64,000 nucleotides of DNA from Hyphomicrobiales bacterium (lineage in GTDB: Bacteria; Pseudomonadota; Alphaproteobacteria; Rhizobiales; Rhizobiaceae), in assembly GCA_900466875.1 (NCBI GenBank), contig UBNQ01000003.1, positions 129,536 to 193,535 on the forward strand, read 5' to 3'. Below the pieces are notes generated by a model that saw only the letters and a list, made by a program, of their open reading frames with translations, did no database searches and had not been told where the DNA came from. Within the stretch, counting starts at the first letter, position 1; each line of letters opens with the position of its first letter. The position numbers and the translations under genes are program-made. Shown here one piece after another: positions 44,668 to 53,208 of the stretch.

Positions 44668-46023
44668 TTAGCTTTTCCGCTCGAAAACCTTAATTGGAGC
44701 GGCGGGAAACTCCTCACATCCGAACAAAAGCCCGAACTCGCATCCCAGAATAAGTTCGAACTGCGGCAAAAAACGGTCGTAGGGAGAAAGGATCGGCTCG
44801 ACGATCACACTCGCTTTATCGATGTCGACCGATGACGCGAGGGCAGATTCGATATGCGGCATCACCCCCATGGCGCGCATGGCAACAGCCGGAGGCGCGT
44901 CGGGAAACATGGCGGCAGCCACATTTCGCTTCGAAACGACTGGAGAAACCCTGACGACATCCTCAGTCCGGTTGCCGATCCGGTACCGCCCGTCCCAGAT
45001 TTCTGTCACGCCTTTCCGAACCTCGATCGGGAAGAGCCCGCGAGTCTCTCGATGCATGTAGAGACCGTCCCGCCTGAGATCGAAAATCACCCGTCCCGCC
45101 GTCATGCGTCCCATGCTGCGTCGGTCGAGCATCGCCATGATGCGATCCATCGTCGTTGCCGACGGCAGATGCTGGCGTCCGCCGAGAACCGCCGCCAGGC
45201 TGCCCAGCAGGTGGCGAAGCGTGTCGGCCTCTTCGTTTGAAGCTTCGGGACCAAGCCGGGCGAGAACGCCCTGCGCGACGGACAAGTGGCGGCGTGCAAG
45301 TTCGGCTGCATCCTGTGCAAGCCGAAACCGCCGTTGAGCCGCCGATTGGATGGCTTCCAACGTGACATCGGACCGATCTGCAAGGCTTTCCCTCACCCGC
45401 ACACGCTCATAATGCCGGTCCGTATTGCTCGGATCGTCGATCCATCCCAGGCCCGATTGGCGCAGACGATTGCGGATTGCCTGACGTCGTGTCGCAAGAA
45501 ACGGACGCAACAGCCAGCGGCGGCGGTCGAGAAGCACGGCCTCGGCCATGCCGGCCAAGCCTAGATTGGCATTGTCTTCGTTGCGGGCAGCCCGCATCGC
45601 GATCGTTTCCATCTGATCGTCGACCGTATGACCGGTAACGATGAGATCGGCTCGCAGGCCATCGGCGGCCTGCATCAACAGCCCATATCGCGCCTCTCTT
45701 GATGCGGCGGAAATACCCGATTTCGGCTTTTCGCCGGACCACCGGAGAATGACGTGGGGAATAGACAATTCCCTGCACTGGCGCGAGACCGCTTCGGCCT
45801 CATCGGAAGCTTCTGCCCTCAGATCGTGATTGATGGTCGCAGCAACAAGCTCATGCCCCGCCCCCTCGCCTGCCGCGAGTGCATGGTGAAGGCTGACAAG
45901 CAGACCGATCGAATCGCTCCCGCCGGAGACCGCCACGAGAATGCGGCATGGCTTGGTGAGGCGGGCGAGAAACGATTGCACCGCCTCCTGTGGAGACGGT
46001 GACCAGTCTTGAGGCACAGTCAT
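44668..46023 (-). CDS. tilS: tRNA-Ile lysidine synthetase
   Basis: Converts C34 of the CAU tRNA-Ile to lysidine so that it reads AUA. The 451-residue product has the PP-loop VAVSGGSDSIG at 31-40, the HDLRAEASDEA and GHTVDDQMET blocks, and a weakly conserved C-terminal domain with ILSPYDRFLPQ. It starts 11 bp after cpoB and precedes ftsH by 102 bp, the common alphaproteobacterial order. Confidence 0.93.
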   Translation of the reverse strand: MTVPQDWSPSPQEAVQSFLARLTKPCRILVAVSGGSDSIGLLVSLHHALAAGEGAGHELVAATINHDLRAEASDEAEAVSRQCRELSIPHVILRWSGEKPKSGISAASREARYGLLMQAADGLRADLIVTGHTVDDQMETIAMRAARNEDNANLGLAGMAEAVLLDRRRWLLRPFLATRRQAIRNRLRQSGLGWIDDPSNTDRHYERVRVRESLADRSDVTLEAIQSAAQRRFRLAQDAAELARRHLSVAQGVLARLGPEASNEEADTLRHLLGSLAAVLGGRQHLPSATTMDRIMAMLDRRSMGRMTAGRVIFDLRRDGLYMHRETRGLFPIEVRKGVTEIWDGRYRIGNRTEDVVRVSPVVSKRNVAAAMFPDAPPAVAMRAMGVMPHIESALASSVDIDKASVIVEPILSPYDRFLPQFELILGCEFGLLFGCEEFPAAPIKVFERKS

Positions 46024-46034
46024 GGTGGGCTCGC

Positions 46035-47063
46035 TCAGCAGCCGAGACGCTTCTGTTCGCTGCTGACCTTGGAGAGCACGGCCTTGGCCGCACTTGGATA
46101 ACGGCGCGGCACTTCCTTCAGCGTGGCGCAGGCGGTCTCGTTATTGTCGAGCGCAGCGAGCGACATGCCGAGCTTCAGCAGCATTTCCGGTGCCTTCGGC
46201 GACTTGCCATAGGTCTGGTGGGCATTGAGGAAGGTCTTTGCCGCCTCGTTATATTTAGCCTGCGAATATTGCGCCTCGCCGAGCCAGAAATTGGCGTCAG
46301 GCAGGCGGCTGCTCTTGGGGTAAGCCGAAATATAGCTGGTGAACTCCGTCTCCGCGAGCTTGTAGTCGCCCGTCAGCACGTGATCATAGGCAATCTTGTA
46401 GGCATCGCTCTCGCTGCCGAGCGAAGCGGTCTGCTGCGGATCGCGCCCCGCGCGGGCAGAGCCCGTCTCGACGCCGGGAAGTGCGGACGAATTGCGGGCG
46501 CTGTCGTTACGGCTGGCCCCGACCGGGTTGCCGTTCTGGTCGAACTCCATCGAACCGAGCGTCGTCGGAGCCGGCGCGGAATTGCCCTGCTGGTCACCGC
46601 TTGCGCCACTGTCGGAAGGTGTCTCGATGATGCGAGAAATATCGTCGCCGCCGGACGACGGTGCCTGAGAAGATGAGGGTGAGGAAGACGAGGAGGAAGG
46701 GCGGCTGGACGCCACGGCCGGTTGCCCGGTCGTGTCGCCCAAATCGCTTCTCTTCTTTTTTTCCAGCTCCTGGAAGCGGAATTCGTTATCTTCCTGCGTC
46801 TTGCGCAGTTGTTCCTGCATCTGCAGCAACTGATAGCTCATTTCCTCAATCCGGCCGTTGAGCTGCCGGATCTCTTCCTGGAGTTGCTGGTTACGAACGG
46901 CATCGTTGTTCTGCGCCAGAATGACCGGCCGTTCTTCGGCCTGTTTCTGTTGCTGAACGTTTTGCTCGCCCTGGAAGAGTTTCGGCAATGAGAGTTGGAA
47001 GGCGCCAGCCGGGCCTGCCATTGCCGCCAGCCCTAGCATTGCTGCCAAGACAATTTTCTTCAT
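46035..47063 (-). CDS. cpoB: Tol-Pal system protein CpoB (YbgF)
   Basis: A periplasmic coordinator of Tol-Pal with peptidoglycan synthesis at division. The 342-residue product has a signal peptide (cleavage after AGA near 21), a coiled coil at about 60-105 (QLQEEIRQLNGRIEEM and QLLQMQEQLRKTQE), a Ser/Pro-rich linker, and three TPR repeats at about 220-335 (YKIAYDHVLTGDYKLAE). It is expressed separately from pal, as a terminator stands between them, and probably with tilS. Confidence 0.92.
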   Translation of the reverse strand: MKKIVLAAMLGLAAMAGPAGAFQLSLPKLFQGEQNVQQQKQAEERPVILAQNNDAVRNQQLQEEIRQLNGRIEEMSYQLLQMQEQLRKTQEDNEFRFQELEKKKRSDLGDTTGQPAVASSRPSSSSSSPSSSQAPSSGGDDISRIIETPSDSGASGDQQGNSAPAPTTLGSMEFDQNGNPVGASRNDSARNSSALPGVETGSARAGRDPQQTASLGSESDAYKIAYDHVLTGDYKLAETEFTSYISAYPKSSRLPDANFWLGEAQYSQAKYNEAAKTFLNAHQTYGKSPKAPEMLLKLGMSLAALDNNETACATLKEVPRRYPSAAKAVLSKVSSEQKRLGC

Positions 47064-47190
47064 GTCGTTCGTCCTGCTTCTCTGATTTGCGCCGGGATGA
47101 CGCGAGACGGATTTTTATTACCTGCCGCCAAAAAGCAACCAAGCCGTCATTCAAAATCTAGGGAATCGGGGCCAAACTAAGGAAAAACAA

Positions 47191-47216
47191 AAAAGGTGGC
47201 CGAAAGACCACCTTTT
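47191..47216 (-). terminator. Terminator after pal
   Basis: A 9-bp stem AAAAGGTGG/CCACCTTTT with an eight-base loop, followed on the minus strand by TTGTTTTTCC. It lies 45 bp past the pal stop. Confidence 0.88.
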
Positions 47217-47261
47217 CTAACCAAATTGTCATCTTCGCGTGAGCGCAAGCCCGTGGCGAGA

Positions 47262-47795
47262 TTACATGCCGGCGCCGCCGAGAACGGTAACGGCGCGGCG
47301 ATTCTGCGACCAGCAAGAAATGTCGTCGCAAACGGCGACCGGGCGTTCCTTGCCGTAGGAGATGGTCTTGATGCGGTTGGCAGGTACGCCGCGCGAAGCA
47401 AGATATTCCTTGGTGGAGGCTGCACGGCGTGCGCCGAGAGCAAGGTTGTATTCACGGGTACCGCGTTCGTCGGCATGGCCTTCGACGGTGATCGCGTAGT
47501 TCGGGTAACGGCCAAGCCACTGAGCCTGACGATCGAGCGTCTGCTGGGCGTCGGCACGGATCGAGGTCGAATCGGTATCGAAGAAGATACGGTCGCCGAC
47601 ATTGACGGTGAAGTCCTGGGTCGAGCCCGGTGTAGCCGAACCGGCGCCGCCGAGACCAAGCTCACCTGCGCTGTTGGGCAGGTTCTTCTTGTTGGCGCAA
47701 CCGGCAAGCGCCAGCGCCAGCGTAAGCGCGATGACGGCAGGATTGCGAGCGAGGGTCTGCATGCGGCTCATCGCCGGGGTATACGTGCGGCTCAT
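47262..47795 (-). CDS. pal: Peptidoglycan-associated lipoprotein
   Basis: Outer-membrane lipoprotein that ties the membrane to peptidoglycan. The signal peptide ends in LAGC (Cys33). The OmpA-type domain begins FFDTDSTSIRADA near 71, with VEGHADERGTREYN near 103 and GKERP near 149, containing the peptidoglycan-binding Asp and Arg. AAGGAGAG supports the first ATG, which gives an unusually long signal peptide; Met9 or Met12 are alternatives. It is separated from tolB by 183 bp with its own apparent promoter. Confidence 0.95.
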   Translation of the reverse strand: MSRTYTPAMSRMQTLARNPAVIALTLALALAGCANKKNLPNSAGELGLGGAGSATPGSTQDFTVNVGDRIFFDTDSTSIRADAQQTLDRQAQWLGRYPNYAITVEGHADERGTREYNLALGARRAASTKEYLASRGVPANRIKTISYGKERPVAVCDDISCWSQNRRAVTVLGGAGM

Positions 47796-47851
47796 GGCCG
47801 ATCTCTCCTTGGATCATGAAATTCAGAGTTGCCAGACTCTAACCTAATTGA

Positions 47852-47881
47852 GTTAACCATATTCAAATAGCTATGGTTAAC
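47852..47881 (-). promoter_or_regulatory. CtrA-like half-sites upstream of pal
   Basis: GTTAACCAT and ATGGTTAAC form a perfect inverted repeat with a 12-bp spacer, 57-86 bp upstream of pal. TTAACCAT is the CtrA half-site known from alphaproteobacteria, which would link pal to the cell cycle. Confidence 0.45.
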
Positions 47882-47903
47882 CAAACCTTCCGGTGTCCCG
47901 TGT

Positions 47904-47931
47904 CCGCCCCATTCTGCCGAAAATGGGGCGG
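47904..47931 (-). terminator. Hairpin between tolB and pal
   Basis: A 10-bp stem CCGCCCCATT/AATGGGGCGG with an eight-base loop, 48 bp past tolB. No long U-run follows on the minus strand, so it may attenuate rather than end the tol transcript. Confidence 0.6.
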
Positions 47932-47978
47932 GAAAGAGGCGAGATCGCCTCACTCTTGATTGCACCTGTTCATACAAC

Positions 47979-49286
47979 CTATTCCAGCAGCGGCGACCAT
48001 GCCGGGTCGGAGCCGTAGGACGGGGTCTTGACCATCTGCTCGTTATAGCCGGTCAGGTCGATCGAATAGAGCTGCGGGCCACCGGCACCGGCGCCCTGGC
48101 GGAAGAACATCAAGACGCGGCCGTTCGGCGCCCAGGTCGGGCCTTCATTGTGGAAGCCCGAGGTCAGGATGCGTTCGCCCGAACCGTCCGGCTTCATCAC
48201 GCCGATCGAGAACTTGCCACCCGACTGCTTCGTAAACGCGATCAGATCGCCGCGCGGAGACCAGACCGGTGTCGAGTAGGATCCGTCACCGAAGGAGATG
48301 CGGTTCTGTCCCGAGCCATCGGCATTCATGACATAGATCTGCTGACGTCCGCCGCGGTCGCTTTCGAAAGCGATGCGGCCACCATCCGGCGCATAGGACG
48401 GCGCCGTGTCGATCGCTGCCGTCGAGGTCAGGCGCGTCGTCGTGCGCGAACGCAGGTCCATCGTGTAGATATTGGCGTTGCCTTCCTGCTGCAGGCTCAT
48501 GATGACCTTCTGGCCATCGGGAGAGAAGCGCGGCGAAAACGTCATGCCGGGGAAGTTGCCCACCATTTCCCGCTGTCCGGTTTCCAGCTGCAGCAGATAG
48601 ACGCGCGGCTGGTTGCCTTCGAACGACATGTAGGTGACTTCCTGACGGCTCGGCGAGAAACGCGGCGTCAGAACCAGATCCTTGGTGTTGGTCAGCATGC
48701 GGACGTTGAAACCGTCCTGGTCCATGATCGCAAGCTGGCGCTGGCGGGCAGTTTTCGGGCCGCTTTCCGAGACAAAGACGACGCGCGTATCGAAATAGCC
48801 CTTCTCGCCAGTGATGCGCTCGTAGATCGCATCGGCAATGATATGAGCGAGACGCCGCCAGTTGTCCGGCTGGGTAAAGAACTGCTGTCCGGTCATCTGC
48901 TGACCGGCATAGGTGTCCCACAGGCGGAACTCTGCGCGCAGACGGCCATCGGCTTCGCGTGTGACGCGGCCGACGACGAGCGCCTGGGCGTTGATCGCGG
49001 TCCAGTCCTGGAAACGCGGCGCCTTGTTCGGATCGGTGATCTTCTCGATGAAGGCAGCCTTGTTCACCGGAGCGAACAGGCCAGAACGCTGCAGGTCGGC
49101 AGCGACCACCTGGGCGATCTGGGCACCAAGATCGTTATTGGACTGGAAGTCCGTGATCGCGATCGGCAAAGGCTGGACATTGCCCTTGTTGATGTTGATT
49201 TCCACCGCCGCATGTGCCGGCGCGGAAAACGTCATCGCCATTCCGGCAATCGCCATCATGAAACCGATGAGGGAACGTCTGATCAT
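47979..49286 (-). CDS. tolB: Tol-Pal translocation protein TolB
   Basis: Periplasmic beta-propeller that binds Pal and TolA. The 435-residue product has a signal peptide ending AHA near 27, an N-terminal domain ([12 protein letters not shown], near 38), and propeller repeats with [42 protein letters not shown] and [12 protein letters not shown]. It starts 30 bp after tolA. All family features are present. Confidence 0.96.
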   Translation of the reverse strand: MIRRSLIGFMMAIAGMAMTFSAPAHAAVEININKGNVQPLPIAITDFQSNNDLGAQIAQVVAADLQRSGLFAPVNKAAFIEKITDPNKAPRFQDWTAINAQALVVGRVTREADGRLRAEFRLWDTYAGQQMTGQQFFTQPDNWRRLAHIIADAIYERITGEKGYFDTRVVFVSESGPKTARQRQLAIMDQDGFNVRMLTNTKDLVLTPRFSPSRQEVTYMSFEGNQPRVYLLQLETGQREMVGNFPGMTFSPRFSPDGQKVIMSLQQEGNANIYTMDLRSRTTTRLTSTAAIDTAPSYAPDGGRIAFESDRGGRQQIYVMNADGSGQNRISFGDGSYSTPVWSPRGDLIAFTKQSGGKFSIGVMKPDGSGERILTSGFHNEGPTWAPNGRVLMFFRQGAGAGGPQLYSIDLTGYNEQMVKTPSYGSDPAWSPLLE

Positions 49287-49316
49287 ATCGCTAAAGCCTC
49301 TCAGCTACTTGATTTC

Positions 49317-50456
49317 TTAGAGCCCCAACTCACTGGGGTCGAAATTGACGGCAACTTCGCTCCAGGCGTCGTATTTTTCGGCCGGCAAGCCCTTGAAGGG
49401 CTGTGACTTCAAGACTGCGCGCAATGCGCCGCCTTCCATTGTCCGGCGCGCCATCGAGGAACCGCCGTTCGAAGTGACCTCCGGCTCGCCGATGATCATT
49501 CCCGACTTGTCGAGCCTGAACGTCACCCTGATCACCATGCCCTGCAATCCTTCGATGCCGGCAATGGTCGACCAGTTGTTCTGAATCTGGCCGCGCAGCG
49601 CGTCCATCTCGCTGAGGCTGAGCTTTGCGCCGGTGGAGGGCTTGGTGCTGCCGGTGGATGCGGGAGAGGCCGAACGTTTCGCGCCGCCGCCGGATGCTTC
49701 CTGCTTGTTGAGCAGTGAGGCGATCTCGTCCGCGTTGAAGTCGCTCTTCTGCGAAGAGGAAGACTTTGCGGTCTCCTGCTTCTTGCCTTCCTTCTTGTCG
49801 GTCGGCTTTGCAGTCTCGGTAGGCTTCGTCTCGGGCTTCTTTTCGACAGGTTTCTCGACGGGCTTTTCAACCGGCTTTGCCTGTTCCTTCGGCGGTTCCG
49901 GCTTCGGCTTGGCGGCCGGCAACGGAATGGAGGACGGCAGCGGCATCTCTTCCGCCTGTGTCTCGGCGGGCGCAGGCGTCGGTGCCGGAGTGGGTTCAGG
50001 CTTCGGCGGTGTCGGCTCTGGCTTCGTCTGCGGCAGCGCGGCCATTTCGGTCGGCTTCGGCGCGGTTTCTTCCGGCGCGATGTCCTTGACTTCGTTCTGC
50101 TCGGGCGTGGGCGTCGGGGTCGGGCGTTCCGCCGGCTTCGGGGCAGCCGCGGCCTCTACCTGCACAGGCCGCTTGGCCGGTGTCGGTGGCGTCTTCAGAT
50201 CGACGTCGTTTTCGCCGGCATTTTCGGCGCCTTCGACGATCTTCTGGTTATTGGTCGGCTTGGCCGCGGGCTTTTCCAGCATCGGCGCGGTCTTGTCGCC
50301 CTGCATCATCATCGTCATGTCTTCGATCGGCACGATGTCGACAGGCAGTGCCTCGACGTCGGCCACGGTCATCGGCGCCGGCGAACTGAGCGAAACCATC
50401 GCCCAGGTCAGAACCAGCGTATGAAGAACCAGCGATGTGCCGAGACTTCCCTTCAT
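49317..50456 (-). CDS. tolA: Tol-Pal protein TolA
   Basis: Inner-membrane protein that spans the periplasm to reach Pal and TolB. The 379-residue product has one membrane helix at about 7-24, a long Pro/Lys/Glu/Thr-rich domain (about 60-265) with repeated KPVEKPVEK-type units, and a C-terminal TolA/TonB domain (about 275-379; NWSTIAGIEGLQGMVIRV). The alphaproteobacterial Pro-rich variant replaces the helical Ala/Lys domain of enterobacteria. It is nine bases downstream of tolR. Confidence 0.92.
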   Translation of the reverse strand: MKGSLGTSLVLHTLVLTWAMVSLSSPAPMTVADVEALPVDIVPIEDMTMMMQGDKTAPMLEKPAAKPTNNQKIVEGAENAGENDVDLKTPPTPAKRPVQVEAAAAPKPAERPTPTPTPEQNEVKDIAPEETAPKPTEMAALPQTKPEPTPPKPEPTPAPTPAPAETQAEEMPLPSSIPLPAAKPKPEPPKEQAKPVEKPVEKPVEKKPETKPTETAKPTDKKEGKKQETAKSSSSQKSDFNADEIASLLNKQEASGGGAKRSASPASTGSTKPSTGAKLSLSEMDALRGQIQNNWSTIAGIEGLQGMVIRVTFRLDKSGMIIGEPEVTSNGGSSMARRTMEGGALRAVLKSQPFKGLPAEKYDAWSEVAVNFDPSELGL

Positions 50457-50465
50457 GGCAACCGA

Positions 50466-50924
50466 TTACCTGTCCTGTTCCTGAAGGGTGACGAGGCCGA
50501 TATTCTTGTAACCGGCAGAAGAAATGCGGGCCATGACCTTCATCACGACGCCATAGGCGGCAGCGGTATCGCCACGCACATAGATGCGCTCGTTATAACC
50601 CGTGGTGGCAATCGCCTCGAGCTTCGGCACCACTTCGTCGATCACGATCGGCGTTTCCTGCAGGTAGATTTCGCCTGCCGGATTGACGGAAATGGTGATC
50701 GGCTGGGTATCGGAATTCATCGCCTTCGCCTGCGTTTCCGGCAGGTCGATCGGCACGCCGACGGTCATCATCGGTGCAGCGACCATGAAGATGATCAGAA
50801 GCACCAGCATGACGTCGACGAGCGGCGTAACGTTGATTTCGCTGATGGCACCGGCACGACGACGACCGCGACGTCCGCGGCGACCGCCACCCGATCCATT
50901 CGCTCCTCCGGCAGACATGCCCAT
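50466..50924 (-). CDS. tolR: Tol-Pal protein TolR
   Basis: ExbD/TolR-type stator protein of the proton-driven TolQR motor. The 152-residue product has a Gly/Arg-rich cytoplasmic start, then ISEINVTPLVDVMLVLLIIF (27-46) with the proton-carrying Asp in PLVDVMLVLL, and a periplasmic domain to the end. AAGGAGA precedes the ATG. It follows tolQ by 26 bp. Confidence 0.95.
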   Translation of the reverse strand: MGMSAGGANGSGGGRRGRRGRRRAGAISEINVTPLVDVMLVLLIIFMVAAPMMTVGVPIDLPETQAKAMNSDTQPITISVNPAGEIYLQETPIVIDEVVPKLEAIATTGYNERIYVRGDTAAAYGVVMKVMARISSAGYKNIGLVTLQEQDR

Positions 50925-50950
50925 GATCTAGATCTCCTTCGTCGCGCGGC

Positions 50951-51670
50951 TTATTGCGCGGCCTGGCGCGGCTGCAGCTTCTCGTCGATCTGACGCGAGA
51001 GAATGGCCGAGAATTCGTCGGCAAAGCCTTCCATGCGGGAATTCAGCTTGCCTGCTTCGGCCATGAACTTGTTATAGGCGATAACAGCCGGAATAGCGGC
51101 GACAAGGCCGATCGCGGTTGCGAGCAGCGCCTCGGCAATACCGGGAGCAACGACCGCAAGGTTGGTCGACTTCGAACCGGCAATCGCCTGGAACGATGTC
51201 ATGATACCGACAACCGTACCGAAGAGGCCGATGAACGGGCCGGCCGAACCGATCGTTGCCAGCGACCCGAGGCGCGCCTCATAGGCTTCGCCTTCGCGCG
51301 CCATGGTCACGTCCATCGCACGGTCGATACGCATCTGCAGGCCGATCGGCGACCGTGCGCCGCGCTCGAAGCTCTTCTTCCATTCGCGCATGGCGGCAAC
51401 GAAGATGGCGGCAAGACCGTTGTTCTGACGCTCACCGAGCGTGCGGTAAAGCTCTTCCAGCGACTGGCCCGACCAGAAGACCTGCTCGAACTGGTCGAAC
51501 TGCTTGCGTGCCTTGGAGAAGCTCACATATTTGTCGAGCACGATCGCCCAGGTCCAGATCGACGCCCCGATCAGACCGATCATGACCAGCTTGACGATGA
51601 GTCCCGCCTGCATGAACAGCGCCCACAGACTGACGTCATGCGTCGCGGCTTCCAAAGCTACCTGTTCCAT
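50951..51670 (-). CDS. tolQ: Tol-Pal protein TolQ
   Basis: ExbB/TolQ-type proton channel protein with three membrane helices (about 18-40, 133-155 and 170-192). The 239-residue product contains LATIGSAGPFIGLFGTVVGI near 135 and the ALLATAIGLVAAIPAV block near 180 that line the channel with TolR. First gene of the tolQRAB run; ybgC, usually adjacent, is 966 bp further upstream with an inverted gene between. Confidence 0.96.
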   Translation of the reverse strand: MEQVALEAATHDVSLWALFMQAGLIVKLVMIGLIGASIWTWAIVLDKYVSFSKARKQFDQFEQVFWSGQSLEELYRTLGERQNNGLAAIFVAAMREWKKSFERGARSPIGLQMRIDRAMDVTMAREGEAYEARLGSLATIGSAGPFIGLFGTVVGIMTSFQAIAGSKSTNLAVVAPGIAEALLATAIGLVAAIPAVIAYNKFMAEAGKLNSRMEGFADEFSAILSRQIDEKLQPRQAAQ

Positions 51671-52115
51671 CCATTATCCCCGAATCCAAACGCCCGGCTT
51701 GAAGACCGGGCGGGTTCCAAAGCGCGCTTTCGCGAAAATCTTGACTGACCAATCGGAAGCGCGGCCCTTAACCCCAGAAGTCCTGAGTTTCAGCTTGGCT
51801 TCTCGCCTTCAAATTTGGTCAAAGGAAGGCGTGCGTTGCACAAATTCCTCACGTCTGAGTAAGACAACATTATCGTTAATAATGCGTTACAAAAGCGCAC
51901 CCCATCCCCCTGAAACGACTCGACAAAACGCAAAAGCTGAAAGTTCCCGAAAGCGCCTCGCCGCCTGTCCAGCCTGCGGCAGCGCGAGATCTGCCGGTCT
52001 GCAACCGTTGGCAGGTTGAGCGTCATGGAGGCTTTGGTTATCGATCGCGACAGTCCAGCCCAGCCCTGTGACGGTGCTGCCCGGCCTCGTGCCGAATATT
52101 TTCAAAGAGGAATAA
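51671..52115. other. Intergenic region without a credible gene
   Basis: A 445-bp gap holding the divergent upstream regions of tolQ and of the exported DUF3617-like protein. It contains a GC hairpin CGCCCGG/CCGGGCG at 51691-51712, in the tolQ leader, and an A/T-rich stretch near 51865-51895 that probably holds the tolQ promoter. Open frames crossing it show no family similarity or ribosome site. Confidence 0.6.
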
Positions 52116-52601
52116 ATGATTGTTTTTACACGCGCCCTTGCCGGCGCGGCTTTTGCGTCTGTCGTTCTGATCTCACCTGCCACTGCCGAGGATATCCCCG
52201 CAAGAACGACCGGCCTTTGGGTCCTCAAGTCGGAAGACAATCCGTTTGCGGACTGGTCCATATGTATCGACGAATTCAGGAACGATTTCATCGATACAGA
52301 CGTCTGGGATAATTTCGCCAACGAGTGCGAGGTCACGGCCTCCAGTACCGACGGCTCATCCGGCAAGATCGAAGCGACCTGCAGATTGCCGGACAACACG
52401 CAGGCTAAATTGGACCTCACATTTTCGGGAGACTTCAAGACCGGCTACAGTTTCGAATCGGTGACCGAATTCCTCGACTCCGCCGGCAAGACGAATACGC
52501 TCCATGCTGGCGCGAAGGTAAAATTTGCAGGGCAATGCCCCGCTGAACTCAAGCCGGGCATGAAGAAGATGACCAGGAGCGGCTTGATCATCCGCCCTTG
52601 A
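52116..52601 (+). CDS. Exported DUF3617-like protein
   Basis: A 161-residue protein with a signal peptide (cleavage after ATA near 24). The mature start TTGLWVLKSEDN, four cysteines (around 49, 70, 90 and 140) and the closing TRSGLIIRP fit the DUF3617 pattern of small periplasmic proteins with disulfides. AGAGGAA precedes the ATG by three bases. It lies in the opposite direction between ybgC and tolQ. Function unknown. Confidence 0.65.
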   Translation: MIVFTRALAGAAFASVVLISPATAEDIPARTTGLWVLKSEDNPFADWSICIDEFRNDFIDTDVWDNFANECEVTASSTDGSSGKIEATCRLPDNTQAKLDLTFSGDFKTGYSFESVTEFLDSAGKTNTLHAGAKVKFAGQCPAELKPGMKKMTRSGLIIRP

Positions 52602-52636
52602 TTTCTGCCAGGCTATTGCGTGGCGGACATTACGCC

Positions 52637-53086
52637 TTAAGCGCCATGCCCCAAAAATTTCTCCGCGATCGTCTCCGGCAAGCGCCTGGGCCGGCCGTGT
52701 TTGTTGATCACGGCGATCACCACCTTCGCCGCGATCAGCAGCGTCTCGCCGCGACGGATTTCCTGGACGAGCACCATCTTGGCGCCGCCGGCCTTTTCCG
52801 TTGTCGTGGTGATGGTCAGGACATCGTCCATCCGGGCCGGCTGTTTGAAATCGATTTCCATCCGGTGAACCACGAACACCAGGCCTTCCTCGTCGGCCGC
52901 AAGAAGCGCGCTCTGCTCGCAGCCCAGGCAGCGCAGATAATCGGTCCGCCCCCTCTCCAGAAAGTGAAGATAGCGCGCGTGATAAACTACGCCGGAAAAA
53001 TCCGTGTCCTCGTAATAGACGCGCTGCACGAGACGATGCCCGTGATCGGTCAACTCACCGGAAAGAAGAAAATTATCACTGTTCAT
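52637..53086 (-). CDS. ybgC: Tol-Pal-associated acyl-CoA thioesterase
   Basis: A 149-residue hot-dog-fold thioesterase: YYEDTDFSGVVYHARYL at about 24-40 holds the catalytic Asp of YbgC, followed by FLERGRTDYLR. It acts on acyl-CoA or acyl-ACP and is linked to phospholipid homeostasis and Tol-Pal. It points toward tolQ on the same strand, but the two are not contiguous here. Confidence 0.92.
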   Translation of the reverse strand: MNSDNFLLSGELTDHGHRLVQRVYYEDTDFSGVVYHARYLHFLERGRTDYLRCLGCEQSALLAADEEGLVFVVHRMEIDFKQPARMDDVLTITTTTEKAGGAKMVLVQEIRRGETLLIAAKVVIAVINKHGRPRRLPETIAEKFLGHGA

Positions 53087-53208
53087 GAGGCTTGCCTTGG
53101 AAAAACCTTATCGCCATCTGGATATTGGGAGCACACTGCCCCACCATTGAAAGGGCGTCATATTTCCTCCCTATCAGGAAAAAATCAGAACATCATCGGA
53201 GATTTTTT

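Noticed and set aside
42844..44835. 663-codon open frame on the plus strand opposite ftsH
   Set aside because: It mirrors ftsH codon by codon in a shifted frame, has a His/Arg/Gly-rich low-information product and no start signal.
49500..50200. Repeat array or CRISPR-like periodicity
   Set aside because: The periodic pattern is the coding repeat of the tolA Pro/Lys/Glu domain, with no constant repeats and unique spacers.
49633..50424. Ser/Gly/Phe-rich open frame opposite tolA
   Set aside because: It is the reverse reading of the Pro/Lys/Glu-rich tolA domain; the apparent repeats come from the tolA repeats.
51887..52438. 183-codon minus-strand frame across the ybgC-tolQ gap
   Set aside because: It overlaps the exported protein gene, which has a signal peptide and good ribosome site, and its product has no recognisable pattern.
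53087..53208. Pho box upstream of sqdB
   Set aside because: Only one weak GCGTCAT-like half is present; no second CTGTCAT-type repeat at the needed spacing.
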